From JAEXZL01 sp049943125 (GTDB lineage Bacteria > Bacillota > Clostridia > Clostridiales > Clostridiaceae), in contig NZ_CP188040.1 of the NCBI RefSeq assembly GCF_049943125.1, forward strand, positions 3,472,001 to 3,536,000: a DNA stretch of 64,000 nt, given 5' to 3'. The notes under the pieces were generated by a model, which saw only the letters and a list, made by a program, of their open reading frames with translations, did no database searches and had not been told where the DNA came from. Both the position numbers and the translations under genes were made by a program. Positions 16,881 to 26,100 of the stretch are shown piece by piece (the stretch's first letter is position 1; each line of letters begins with the position of its first letter).

Positions 16881-18074
16881 ATGAAGGTACTAGTAATAAA
16901 CTGTGGAAGCTCATCATTAAAATATCAGCTTATTGATATGCAAAATGAAAGCGTCCTAGCTAAAGGATTAGTTGAAAGAATAGGAATAGAAGGCTCTATA
17001 CTTACACAAAAGGTTGAAGGAAGAGACAAATATGTAATAGAGCAGCCAATGAAAGATCATAAGGATGCTATAAAATTAGTATTAGCGGCACTTGTGGATA
17101 AAACCAATGGCGTTATAGGTTCCATGGATGAAATATCTGCTGTTGGTCACAGAGTTGTTCATGGCGGAGAAAAATATGCCCAATCCGTTATAATAGATGA
17201 AGAGGTAATGAAGTCCTTAGAAGATTGCGTAAAGCTCGCACCATTACATAACCCTCCAAATATTATAGGAATCAATGCATGTAAAGAGCTTATGCCTGAA
17301 ACTCCAATGGTAGCTGTATTTGATACTGCATTCCATCAGACTATGCCAGAGGAGGCTTATATATACGCCTTACCTTATGAATATTATAAAGACTATGGAG
17401 TGAGAAAATACGGCTTCCACGGTACCTCTCATAAATATGTTTCTGCTAAAGCAGCTGAAGCTATGGGAAAAAACATTGAAGATTTAAAAATCATTACCTG
17501 CCATCTAGGAAATGGTTCAAGTGTTACAGCTATAAAGAACGGGATTTCTGTAGACACTAGCATGGGCTTCACACCATTAGAAGGTCTAGCTATGGGAACA
17601 AGATGTGGTGATTTAGATCCAGCTATAGTTTCATTTTTATGCAAAGAATTAAAGATTACTGTAGAAGAAGTTGAAAATATATTAAATAAGAAATCAGGTG
17701 TATTAGGTATTTCTGGTGTTAGCAGCGATTTTAGAGATATTGAAAATGCTGCTGCAGAAGGTAATAAGAGAGCAGAACTTGCTCTTACACTCTTTAATTA
17801 TAGAGTAAAACAATATATTGGTTCATATGCTGCAGCAATGGGTGGGGTAGACTGTATAGTCTTTACCGCTGGCCTAGGAGAAAATTCTCCAGAAACTAGA
17901 GAAGCTGTTTGCAGCGGTTTAGAATTCTTAGGTGTTGATTTTGATGCTGCCAAGAATAAGGTTAGAGGAAAGCTTACTGAGATAAGTACTGAATCATCAA
18001 AGGTTAAGGTATATACTATACCTACAGACGAAGAAATGATGATTGCTAAGGATACCGTAGCTTTAGTAAAATAA
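16881..18074 (+). CDS. ackA: Acetate kinase
   Basis: The 397-residue protein has the ASKHA-fold signatures: NCGSSSLKYQLID at the N-terminus, VGHRVVHGGEKY, FDTAFHQTMP and GNGSSVTAIKNG. It makes ATP and acetate from acetyl-phosphate. AAAAGGAGAG precedes the ATG. It is co-transcribed with pta and followed by a hairpin terminator. Confidence 0.98.
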   Translation: MKVLVINCGSSSLKYQLIDMQNESVLAKGLVERIGIEGSILTQKVEGRDKYVIEQPMKDHKDAIKLVLAALVDKTNGVIGSMDEISAVGHRVVHGGEKYAQSVIIDEEVMKSLEDCVKLAPLHNPPNIIGINACKELMPETPMVAVFDTAFHQTMPEEAYIYALPYEYYKDYGVRKYGFHGTSHKYVSAKAAEAMGKNIEDLKIITCHLGNGSSVTAIKNGISVDTSMGFTPLEGLAMGTRCGDLDPAIVSFLCKELKITVEEVENILNKKSGVLGISGVSSDFRDIENAAAEGNKRAELALTLFNYRVKQYIGSYAAAMGGVDCIVFTAGLGENSPETREAVCSGLEFLGVDFDAAKNKVRGKLTEISTESSKVKVYTIPTDEEMMIAKDTVALVK

Positions 18075-18087
18075 TTTAAAATAAAAT

Positions 18088-18122
18088 AAGGCTGTGCAAA
18101 TATCACTTAGCACAGTCTTTCT
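18088..18122 (+). terminator. Terminator after ackA
   Basis: A 10-bp stem AAGGCTGTGC (18088-18097) pairs with GCACAGTCTT (18110-18119) with one G:U pair and a 12-nt loop. The T run is short. Confidence 0.75.
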
Positions 18123-18251
18123 AATATTAATTATACTACCAGCTTTTATGGTTTTATATTTAATTTTGTGGTATTATAAATTTTTAAAACGTATGTAAGT
18201 TTCATATGAGGAATATATAATCGTTATAATAGGTAATAACCAACAATTTTC

Positions 18252-18280
18252 TTGACTTTTATGTATCCTCTCTATATAAT
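18252..18280 (+). promoter_or_regulatory. Sigma-A promoter for DUF177-rpmF (and probably plsX-acpP-rnc)
   Basis: TTGACT (18252-18257) and TATAAT (18275-18280) are 17 nt apart, a near-consensus vegetative promoter. The expected start point near 18287 gives a leader of about 97 nt before ATG 18384. Confidence 0.8.
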
Positions 18281-18383
18281 AAATTGTGTTTGTAAAGTAA
18301 TTTTACTTGCAAGGAGTGAGAAAAGCTCTTAACTATATAATATTTATTATTGTAAGTATTATTAGAACAACAGAGCTAATCAA

Positions 18384-18893
18384 ATGAAATTAGATATCAA
18401 AGAATTACTTAAACGTAAAAATTTCACTAAGAACATTGATGAAATTTTTCAGAGCGATTCCTTCCTTTATAACAGTGAAGAAATAAAATTTTTATCACCT
18501 ATAAAGGCTAAAGGTAAAGTATCTGTAAAAGATAACCTGGTAGTAATAGATATGGAAGCATCTACTACTCTAGAGTTAACTTGTACAAGGTGCTTAGATA
18601 GATATAACTCAGATATTACTATTAATATATTTGAGGAGTATTCTCAGGATACTAAGCAAGAAAATACTGATGTTACTATCATAACTGAAGATTACATTGA
18701 TTTACTTAAGGTTATCAAGGATAACATTATAGTTTCACTTCCAATTAAGAAATTATGTGGGGATAGCTGTAAAGGGCTATGCCAAAACTGTGGAGTAAAT
18801 CTAAATCATGAGCAATGTAAATGCTCAAAAAATGATGTCGACATCAGGATGGCAAAACTTAAAGACTTGTTTTTATCTGATAAGGAGGTGTAG
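18384..18893 (+). CDS. DUF177 (YceD-like) protein upstream of L32
   Basis: The 169-residue protein has the DUF177 layout, with two Cys pairs: LTCTRCLDRY near residue 72, and CGDSCKGLCQNCGVNLN near residue 130. The family is almost always encoded directly before rpmF; its plant relatives act in 23S rRNA maturation. The ATG has no nearby Shine-Dalgarno sequence; the only strong element is AAGGAGTGA about 65 nt upstream. Translation may depend on a leader frame whose TGA overlaps this ATG, or on a hairpin that brings the element closer. rpmF follows after 3 bp. Confidence 0.9.
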   Translation: MKLDIKELLKRKNFTKNIDEIFQSDSFLYNSEEIKFLSPIKAKGKVSVKDNLVVIDMEASTTLELTCTRCLDRYNSDITINIFEEYSQDTKQENTDVTIITEDYIDLLKVIKDNIIVSLPIKKLCGDSCKGLCQNCGVNLNHEQCKCSKNDVDIRMAKLKDLFLSDKEV

Positions 18894-18896
18894 ATA

Positions 18897-19079
18897 ATGG
18901 GAAATCCAGCTAGAAGATTCTCTAAAGCTAGAAGAGATTCAAGAAGAGCTCAAACTTTTAAATTAAGCGCTCCAGGTATCGTTGAGTGTCCACAATGTCA
19001 TGAGATGAAGCTTGCTCACAGAGTTTGCAAGAGTTGTGGTTATTACAAAGGTAAAGAAATTGTTGCATCTGAACAATAA
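18897..19079 (+). CDS. rpmF: 50S ribosomal protein L32 (zinc-binding form)
   Basis: The 60-residue protein begins MGNPARRFSKARRDSRRA and has two CxxC pairs (CPQC and CKSC), so it is the zinc-binding version. AAGGAGGTG precedes the start. It is coupled to the DUF177 gene (3 bp). A terminator follows, then plsX. Confidence 0.97.
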   Translation: MGNPARRFSKARRDSRRAQTFKLSAPGIVECPQCHEMKLAHRVCKSCGYYKGKEIVASEQ

Positions 19080-19107
19080 AGAAAGTCTTATGACTTTCTT
19101 TTCTTTT
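19078..19107 (+). terminator. Terminator after rpmF
   Basis: A stem AAAGAAAGTC (19078-19087) with TTAT loop and GACTTTCTTTT is followed by a T-rich tract. It probably attenuates reading into plsX rather than blocking it. Confidence 0.85.
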
Positions 19108-19140
19108 ATATAAAATAATAATTAATAGAGGTGAGTCCAC

Positions 19141-20154
19141 ATGAGAATTGCCGTTGATGGTATGGGAGGAGATAATGCGCCACAGGCTGTAATAGAAGGG
19201 TGCATAGAGTATTTAAAAGAGAATACTGATACTACTATTATTGTTACAGGTAAAGAAGAGCTATTATCTAAAGAATTGTCTAAATATACTTACGATAAAA
19301 GTAGGCTTATAATAGAACCAGCAGAAGATATTATTAGTAATGATGAATCTCCAGTAATGGCTGTTAGGAGAAAAAAGAATTCATCTTTAGTAAAAGCCGT
19401 TACTATGGTCAAAGAAGGCAAAGCCGATGCTGTAATTTCAGCTGGAAGTACTGGAGCTATATTAGCTGCTGCACTGCTTATTATAGGCAGAATAAAGGGT
19501 GTAGATAGACCTGCATTAGCACCATTAATGCCTGGAGCAAATGGTAACTTTTTAGTTTTGGATTCAGGGGCAAATGTTGATTGTAAGCCTGTTAATCTTG
19601 TTCAGTTTGCTGTTATGGGTAAAACTTACTTTGAGAATGTTCTTAAGGTTAGGAATCCAAAGATAGGATTAATAAATATAGGCGCTGAAGCTGAAAAAGG
19701 TAATGAGCTTACTAAGGCTTCTTATGAACTCTTAAAGGATGCTGATATTAATTTTGTTGGGAATGTAGAGCCAAGAGATATACCTAAAGGAGATGTGCAG
19801 GTATTTGTCTGCGATGGCTTTGTAGGTAATACAGTGCTAAAAATGTATGAAGGGGTTTCTTCTAATCTATTCGCTTTGATTAAACAAGAGATGATGTCTA
19901 CTATTGGAACTAAAATTGGGGCCTTATTATTAAAACCAGCATTTTCAAAGCTTAAGAAAAAATTCGATTATAAAGAGCATGGCGGAGCACCTCTTCTCGG
20001 TATTAAAGGAGTGACTATAAAAGCACACGGAAGCTCTGACGGAAGAGCCATTAAGAATGCTCTGAGGCAAGCTAAGAAGTTCTATGACAATGATTTAATT
20101 AATAAAATGAATATAGCTGTAGCAGCTGAATCCACTACGAAACAATCAAATTAA
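19141..20154 (+). CDS. plsX: Phosphate acyltransferase PlsX
   Basis: The 337-residue protein has VDGMGGDNAPQAV at the N-terminus, SAGSTGAILAAAL and the C-terminal HGGAPLLGIKG and HGSSDGRAIKNA blocks. PlsX converts acyl-ACP to acyl-phosphate for PlsY in phospholipid synthesis. AGAGGTGAG precedes the ATG. acpP, its acyl carrier partner, follows after 116 bp. The fabD and fabG genes found between them in Bacillus are absent here. Confidence 0.96.
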   Translation: MRIAVDGMGGDNAPQAVIEGCIEYLKENTDTTIIVTGKEELLSKELSKYTYDKSRLIIEPAEDIISNDESPVMAVRRKKNSSLVKAVTMVKEGKADAVISAGSTGAILAAALLIIGRIKGVDRPALAPLMPGANGNFLVLDSGANVDCKPVNLVQFAVMGKTYFENVLKVRNPKIGLINIGAEAEKGNELTKASYELLKDADINFVGNVEPRDIPKGDVQVFVCDGFVGNTVLKMYEGVSSNLFALIKQEMMSTIGTKIGALLLKPAFSKLKKKFDYKEHGGAPLLGIKGVTIKAHGSSDGRAIKNALRQAKKFYDNDLINKMNIAVAAESTTKQSN

Positions 20155-20270
20155 TTTTTATGTTTCCACCAAAGAGTAATAATTCTTTTTATACTAAATA
20201 AGATATAATATATTGACGAGTAATTGCCTTATGTAATATTATCTAAATATAAGTGTAGGAGGTGAAACTG

Positions 20271-20504
20271 ATGGTTGTTGATAAGGTTAAAGCTATTATA
20301 GCTGATAAGTTAAGTATTGATGAAGATACAATTAGCTTAGATTCTTCTTTTGCTGAAGATTTAAGTGCTGATTCTTTGGATATAGTAGAGTTAATAATGG
20401 CTCTAGAAGATGAATTTGATTTAGAGATTCCTGATGAAGATGCTGAAGGTATAGTTACTGTTGGAGATGTAGTGGATTATATAAGAAATCATACAGAGGA
20501 ATAA
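20271..20504 (+). CDS. acpP: Acyl carrier protein
   Basis: The 77-residue acidic protein has the phosphopantetheine attachment motif SADSLDIVELI, with the modified Ser in DSL near residue 37. I chose ATG 20271 because AGGAGGTGAA lies just upstream; an in-frame GTG at 20262 sits inside that binding site and is unlikely to be used. ACP carries acyl groups for fatty acid and phospholipid synthesis, here between plsX and rnc. Confidence 0.96.
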   Translation: MVVDKVKAIIADKLSIDEDTISLDSSFAEDLSADSLDIVELIMALEDEFDLEIPDEDAEGIVTVGDVVDYIRNHTEE

Positions 20505-20506
20505 AA

Positions 20507-20536
20507 AAAGTCCCGTTTATACGGGGCTTTAATTAC
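20507..20536 (+). terminator. Terminator after acpP
   Basis: A 9-bp stem AAGTCCCGT (20508-20516) with TTAT loop pairs with ACGGGGCTT (one G:U). An A run precedes it and only a short T run follows. It separates acpP from rnc. Confidence 0.8.
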
Positions 20537-20542
20537 ATTATA

Positions 20543-20588
20543 AAGCTTATTCTTGAATCTACTTTTAAGTAGCTTGAAGAATAGACTT
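20543..20588 (+). promoter_or_regulatory. Long imperfect hairpin in the rnc leader
   Basis: The arms AAGCTTATTCTT (20543-20554) and AAGAATAGACTT (20577-20588) pair with one mismatch and one G:U. A small internal loop leads to an upper stem CTACT/AGTAG. It lies 22 nt upstream of the RNase III start codon and has no T run, so it is not a simple terminator. A double-stranded element ahead of rnc suggests RNase III self-cleavage, as known in E. coli; that is inference. Confidence 0.6.
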
Positions 20589-20609
20589 ATTGGGGGTTGA
20601 ATTTACATA

Positions 20610-21305
20610 TTGGATAATAATATTTATGCATTAGAAAGAAAGCTTTCAGTAGATTTTAATAATAAAAGTCTTCTTATTACAGCTATTACACACAGCTCTT
20701 TTGCTAATCAATACAAAAATATTCGTTTTAATGAGCGATTAGAATTTTTAGGTGATTCAGTATTACAGCTGACGATTACTGAATATCTATTTAATAAGTT
20801 TACAGATAAACCAGAGGGAGAACTTACAAAGCTAAGATCTTTAATAGTTTGCGAAAGTTCTTTGTACGAAATAGCTAAGGTTCTAAATCTTGGATTATAC
20901 ATCAGGATGAGTAAAGGTGAAGAAATCACCGGTGGAAGAGAAAGAGTATCTTTGTTGGCAGATTGTATGGAAGCTATAATAGCTGCAATTTACTTGGATA
21001 AAGGCATAGACGAAGCCAAAGAATTTATCTTGAGATTTTTTACAGAGATTATTACAAAAGCTATAAATAATGAAATAGTATTGGATTATAAAACAAAGCT
21101 ACAAGAAACACTGCAGAAGAAGGGAGATATAAATATAAAATATAATCTCATTAAATACGAAGGACCACCACATAGAAGAAAATTCTATACAACGGTATTA
21201 ATAGAGAATAAAACTATGGGAGAGGGAACAGGCTATAGTAAAAAGGAAGCAGAACAAAATGCTGCAAAAAGAGCATTATCAAATTTGGAGGATTATAATG
21301 AATAA
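20610..21305 (+). CDS. rnc: Ribonuclease III
   Basis: The 231-residue protein has the RNase III signature NERLEFLGDSVL, the second acidic cluster (LADCMEAIIAAIYLD) and a C-terminal double-stranded RNA-binding domain (about 155-228, ending GYSKKEAEQNAAKRAL). It processes rRNA precursors and double-stranded RNA. No in-frame ATG occurs near the beginning; TTG 20610 is the likely start, with GGGGG about 13 nt upstream, a weak arrangement. It overlaps the radical-SAM gene by 8 bp. Confidence 0.95.
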   Translation: MDNNIYALERKLSVDFNNKSLLITAITHSSFANQYKNIRFNERLEFLGDSVLQLTITEYLFNKFTDKPEGELTKLRSLIVCESSLYEIAKVLNLGLYIRMSKGEEITGGRERVSLLADCMEAIIAAIYLDKGIDEAKEFILRFFTEIITKAINNEIVLDYKTKLQETLQKKGDINIKYNLIKYEGPPHRRKFYTTVLIENKTMGEGTGYSKKEAEQNAAKRALSNLEDYNE

Positions 21306-22419
21306 GCGCCACTATATCATACCAATTTTCGTTCCTCATCTCGGCTGTCCTCATGACTGTGTTTTTTGCAACCAAAGAAAGATAGCCACTAGTGAAGAGA
21401 ATATGGATGAAGTAAAGGCCATATCCATAATTGAGGAGCACCTATCAACTATTAATCCTGATAATAGTACTATAGAAGTATCTTTCTTTGGAGGAACATT
21501 CACTGCAATTCCTATGGAAAAGCAGAAGGAGCTGTTAGCTGTCGCCGCGAGATATAAAGATGCTGGAAAGATAGATTATATAAGAATGTCTACCAGACCT
21601 GATTATATAGATGAGGATATATTAAATCATCTGAAAAAATTTAAGGTAGATATTATAGAACTTGGAGTCCAATCCCTTGATGAAATTGTATTATTTGCCT
21701 CGGGAAGGGGACATAAGAAAGAAGATGTCTATAAAGCATCTAAGCTTATTAAGGAATTTGGTTTTATTCTAGGCCATCAAATAATGTTAGGTCTTCCCGG
21801 TGATAACCGAAAAAAGGATATAGAAACTGCCATTGAGAGTTTATCCTTAAGTCCTGATATTTGCAGAATATATCCAGCTTTAGTAATAAAAAATACTCCT
21901 ATGGAGGTTATGTATAAAAGGGGAATATATAAACCTTATTCATTAGAAGAGGCGGTGGATATCTGCAAGGATATATACTCTCTGTATAGCTCCAAAGGAG
22001 TAGCAGTTATTAGAATAGGACTGCAGGCTACGGATAATATAAATGTCAATGGAGATATTGTAGACGGTCCTTTCCATCCTTCCTTTAGAGAACTAGTAGA
22101 ATCAAGCTTAATAAAGGATATGCTACTATATAACCTTAAGAATAAAACAGGTGATTATGAGCTTCGAATAAATAATAGATATATATCAAGGCTCTATGCG
22201 AATAAGAAAAATTACTTCAATGAGCTAAAAAATGAAATTAAAGAAATAACTCTAAAGGTAAAAATAGATAATGAAGTACCTATAGGAGAAATATTCCTTG
22301 ATTGTAAAGGTAGTACCCTTAGACTATCTTTAAAAGATTATACGGATTTTGTTGCTAATAAGCTTATTCGAAACATTGTACCTTTAAAAAGTAATCCTAT
22401 GAATAAAATATTACATTAG
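21298..22419 (+). CDS. Elp3-like radical SAM protein lacking the acetyltransferase domain
   Basis: The 373-residue protein (from ATG 21298, with TTTGGAGGA upstream) has the radical-SAM cysteine cluster CPHDCVFCNQRK near residue 18, FFGGTFT and ELGVQSLDE. These resemble the Elp3/MiaB/coproporphyrinogen-oxidase-like SAM domain; the C-terminal GNAT domain of true Elp3 is absent. The start ATG is inside the 3' end of rnc (8-bp overlap), so it is co-translated. In clostridia this gene commonly sits between rnc and smc. Substrate unknown. Confidence 0.88.
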   Translation: MNKRHYIIPIFVPHLGCPHDCVFCNQRKIATSEENMDEVKAISIIEEHLSTINPDNSTIEVSFFGGTFTAIPMEKQKELLAVAARYKDAGKIDYIRMSTRPDYIDEDILNHLKKFKVDIIELGVQSLDEIVLFASGRGHKKEDVYKASKLIKEFGFILGHQIMLGLPGDNRKKDIETAIESLSLSPDICRIYPALVIKNTPMEVMYKRGIYKPYSLEEAVDICKDIYSLYSSKGVAVIRIGLQATDNINVNGDIVDGPFHPSFRELVESSLIKDMLLYNLKNKTGDYELRINNRYISRLYANKKNYFNELKNEIKEITLKVKIDNEVPIGEIFLDCKGSTLRLSLKDYTDFVANKLIRNIVPLKSNPMNKILH

Positions 22420-22559
22420 TTAAATAAATTTTAGTTTTAATTTTACATTAATTTACATATATATACATATACTTCTATTAGTTTGAGGCATTATATGATA
22501 TTAATTGAAACAATATAGAATAATTATCGTATTATGTCTAAATTATAATATTTTGTAAT

Positions 22560-22586
22560 AGAGGAAAAATAAATTTAATATAGAAT
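22560..22586 (+). promoter_or_regulatory. Candidate sigma-H promoter of spoVS
   Basis: AGAGGAAAA (22560-22568) fits the sigma-H -35 consensus RNAGGAWWW exactly. ATAGAAT (22580-22586) fits the -10 consensus RNNGAAT exactly. The spacing is 11 nt, within the normal 11-12. spoVS is sigma-H dependent in Bacillus. The site is 68 nt upstream of the spoVS start codon. Confidence 0.75.
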
Positions 22587-22654
22587 ACTATACCTATAAG
22601 TGTAATTATTTACAAAAGGTTTGCATTATTTAGTTACTTATAGGAGGATTGAAT

Positions 22655-22915
22655 ATGGAAATATTAAAGGTATCAGCACAATCTCAACCAAAATCAGTAG
22701 CAGGTGCTTTAGCAGCAGTTTTAAGAGAAAATCTTTCTGCTGAAGTACAAGCCGTAGGTGCAGGAGCAGTTAATCAAGCAGTTAAAGCTATAGCAATTAC
22801 TCGTGGCTTTGTAGCTCCTAATGGAATAGATTTAGTAGTTATTCCAGCTTTCTCTGAAATAATTATAGAAGGAGAAGAGAGAACAGCTATTAAGTTTATT
22901 GTTGAACCTAGATAA
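22655..22915 (+). CDS. spoVS: Stage V sporulation protein S
   Basis: The 86-residue protein matches SpoVS in length and sequence (MEILKVSAQSQPKSVAGALA at the start, and VIPAFSEIIIEGEERTAIKF). It is an Alba-like fold protein expressed early in sporulation and needed to pass stage V. ATG 22655 gives exactly the family length; a TTG two codons earlier overlaps the AGGAGGATT binding site. It stands alone, with its own candidate sigma-H promoter and a terminator. Confidence 0.97.
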   Translation: MEILKVSAQSQPKSVAGALAAVLRENLSAEVQAVGAGAVNQAVKAIAITRGFVAPNGIDLVVIPAFSEIIIEGEERTAIKFIVEPR

Positions 22916-22929
22916 TAAGCATGGTTATA

Positions 22930-22966
22930 ACGGTCCTAGAGGATACTCTAGGGCCTTTCTTTTTAG
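22930..22966 (+). terminator. Terminator after spoVS
   Basis: GGTCCTAGAG (22932-22941) pairs with CTCTAGGGCC (22946-22955), one G:U, GATA loop, followed by a T-rich tract. Confidence 0.92.
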
Positions 22967-23026
22967 CTAATATTGATATTTAAACAATAATAATATAAAC
23001 TTAATAGAGAAAATGAGGTGATATTA

Positions 23027-23125
23027 ATGAGAGTAGGTAAGAGAGAAAAATTAGCAAAAGCTATTGTATATTTTTTACTTGTTGTATTTTTAATTGGTCT
23101 TATACCTATGGTGCTTTTTAACTAG
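23027..23125 (+). CDS. 32-residue single-pass membrane peptide, possible Prli42/DUF4044-like
   Basis: ATG 23027 follows GAGGTGATATTA, a good binding site. The peptide has a basic N-terminus (MRVGKREKLAKA) and one hydrophobic helix (IVYFLLVVFLIGLIPMVLF). The length, basic head and a VY-type helix beginning resemble the roughly 31-residue Firmicutes peptide Prli42, a membrane anchor of the stressosome, but the resemblance is architectural only and the homology is unproven. It lies 15 bp upstream of smc and may be co-transcribed. Confidence 0.7.
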   Translation: MRVGKREKLAKAIVYFLLVVFLIGLIPMVLFN

Positions 23126-23140
23126 ATTGGGGAGTGGGGA

Positions 23141-26100
23141 ATGTTTTTAAAATCTATTGAATTAAGGGGATTTAAATCTTTCGCTGATAAAACAGAATTA
23201 AACTTTAAAAAAGGTGTTACAGCAGTAGTAGGACCTAATGGTAGCGGTAAAAGCAATATTTCTGATGCTGTGAGATGGGTCTTAGGCGAACAAAGTGCTA
23301 AAAGCCTTCGTGGTGGTAAAATGGAGGATGTAATTTTTGCCGGTACTCAATACAGAAAACCCGTTGGACTTGCACAAGTATCCCTAACCCTTGATAATTC
23401 AAAAGGTGAGCTACCAATTGATTATAATGATGTAGTCATTACCAGGAGAATATTTCGCTCTGGTGATAGTGAGTATCTTATTAATAATACAAACTGTCGT
23501 TTAAAGGACATACAAGAATTATTTATGGATACGGGTATAGGAAAGGAAGGCTATTCCATTATTGGTCAGGGTAAAATCGATGCAATATTAAGCGGAAAGC
23601 CAGAAGAAAGGCGTAAGCTATTAGAAGAAGCTGCTGGAATAGTAAAATATAAAACACGTAAAGACGAAGCAGAAAAAAAACTACAAAATACAGAGCAAAA
23701 CCTTACTAGAATAAAGGATATTCTTTTAACCTATGAAGAAAGGTTAGAGCCATTAAGAATTGACAGTGAGAAAGCAAAACGTTTTGTGGAGCTTTCCAAT
23801 GATCTTTCTATCCAAGAGGTTTCCTACGTTGTAGATACAATCAATAAGCTTCAGAAATCCATAGAAATAGAAAATTCTAATATCTATAGAATAAAAAGTG
23901 AACTAGATGAGCTAGAAGCCTCAAGAAGTAATATTAGAGATTTGTTGTCCCAAGAGAATATAAAACTAGAAAACCATGAAAATATAAATAACGAAACAAA
24001 AAAAGAATATTATAACAATAAGTCTTTAATTCAAGAATTGGAACATCAAATTAATATATTGAATGAAAAGATTTCTTTTTCTAAAGAAAATATTGAAAAG
24101 ACTTCAAAAACCCTTTTGGAGCTTTTTGAAGAGGAAAAAATACAATTAAATCGAAAAGAAAACCTTTCTTTAAGCCTACAAGAAAGTATCAAAACACAGG
24201 AAGAAATTAAGAATACCTTAAAATCTGAAGAAGAGATACTATTTATAAGAAGTAACATTCTATCAGAAAAGGAAAAGCTGTCAGAAACTCTTCGTACAGA
24301 AGCTATTGAATATCTTAGAAAAAGCTCCGAGCTTTCAAAACAAAAATCTCTTCTTGAAAGTGAGATTGGAAATAAAGAAAGTTACTTGAAGGATCTTAAG
24401 GAACAGAGCGAAAGCTATCGCTCCATTTCAGCTATTAACCTAACAACTATAGACGGGCTAAGAGAGGCTCAGAGTAAGGTTCAAAAGGAAATAGATGAGC
24501 TTCAAAATAAAATATTCAGTTTACGAAGAAGCTTAAAAGAGAATTCTGTAGAAATTGAAGAAATAGAAGGAAAGCTGAGAGTTGAAAATAGAAAACAAAC
24601 TAGTTTAGAAGCTAACCTATCTGTGCTTACAAATTTAGAAAAACAGTATGAGGGATATACCAAATCTGTAAAAAATCTATTTACTCACTGCGAAAAAGGC
24701 TACTGTAGAGTCAATAAGGATTCCTTTGTGCTTCTAGGTGATGTTATAACTGTTGATAAAAAATATGAGATAGCTGTTGAAATTGCTTTAGGAGGAGCTA
24801 TTTCTGATGTTATTACAATAAATGAAAACATAGCTAGAGATTTAATCAATTATTTGAAAGAAAAAAATCTTGGTAGAGCAACATTTCTTCCATTAACCAT
24901 CATAAATGGTAGGAAGATATCTCCTCCAGATAATATAACAAGCATACCTGGTTATATTGGAATCGCCAGTGATCTTTTAACTTATGATTTAAAATACAAT
25001 AATGCAATACAATATGTTCTGGGAAAGACAGTAATTTGTCAGGATATGAACAGCGCATTAGAGGTTGGTAAGAAAAGTAACCATTCCTTCAGGATAATAA
25101 CTCTTCAAGGAGAGGTGGTAAATGTAGGGGGAGCCTTAACTGGTGGTAGTACCTTTCATAAAAACACTAGCATTATTAGTAGAAAGCGTGAGCTTGAAGA
25201 TATTTCTACAGAATTAAAGGCTTCTACAGAAAAAATCCACACATTATCCAAGGAACTTAATAGTGCAAAAAACTCTTATAATCAGTTGGATGAGCTGATT
25301 TTAGAAACAAGAGACTTAATTCACAGCAAAAGTATAGATATTACTAAGCTATCTGAAAAGATTTTAGCTGTAGAAGGAGAAATTAAAAGAAACAGTGATT
25401 TTATTAAGGTCTCTGATAAAGAAATCCTTACAGTAGAAGAAGAAATAATTAAACTTGTATCTTCCATCAAGGATTTAGAAGATAATATAGAAGCATGCTC
25501 AAAGGACGAGAAAGATAATAGAACTTCTATCAATAATCTTGATGCAGAATTAAATGAGATTCGAGTTGAATTAAGTGATCTTAAACAGCAAATAACTGAT
25601 GTTAGAATAAATAAAGCAAAGATTGACGAAAAAGTTCTTACTAATACTAATGAATTAGAGAGAGTGGATAGTGAAATATCATCTATTGGTGTTAAGGTAA
25701 GAAAGCTTAAAGAGGAAATAGAGTTATCAAAGAATCTTATTACCGATTATAATAATAGTATTTCTGAAAATAAGAATGAGGTTGATAAACTAAAAGGTTT
25801 AATCAGCAAGATGGAAAAAGAATTTATCGCTTATGAGGCTTTGAGATTAGAGATCAAAAACGAGGTAAAAAAACTAGAAGCCTCCTTGGAAGATAAAAAT
25901 TTAATTTTTAAAAACCTTGAAGATCAGCTTCATAAATACGATTTAACTAAAACCAGATATACCCTAGAAAGTGAAAATTCAATCAGAAAACTAAATGATG
26001 AAATGGAATTAACCTTGGCAGAAGCTCAAGAGCTGGCAAGGGAAGTGTCTGATGTTGAAGGGATTAAGAAAAGGATCAAATATCTTAAAGACGAGATAGC

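Larger units (their letters stand above)
18075..18383 (+). other. 309-bp intergenic region between ackA and the DUF177 gene
   Basis: The region holds the ackA terminator, a strong sigma-A-type promoter (18252-18280) and a long leader. In the leader an AAGGAGTGA element at 18311-18319 is followed by a 23-codon frame (GTG 18316 to TGA 18387) and, alternatively, by pairing AGCTCT/AGAGCT (18324-18329 with 18372-18377). No other gene was seen. Confidence 0.7.
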
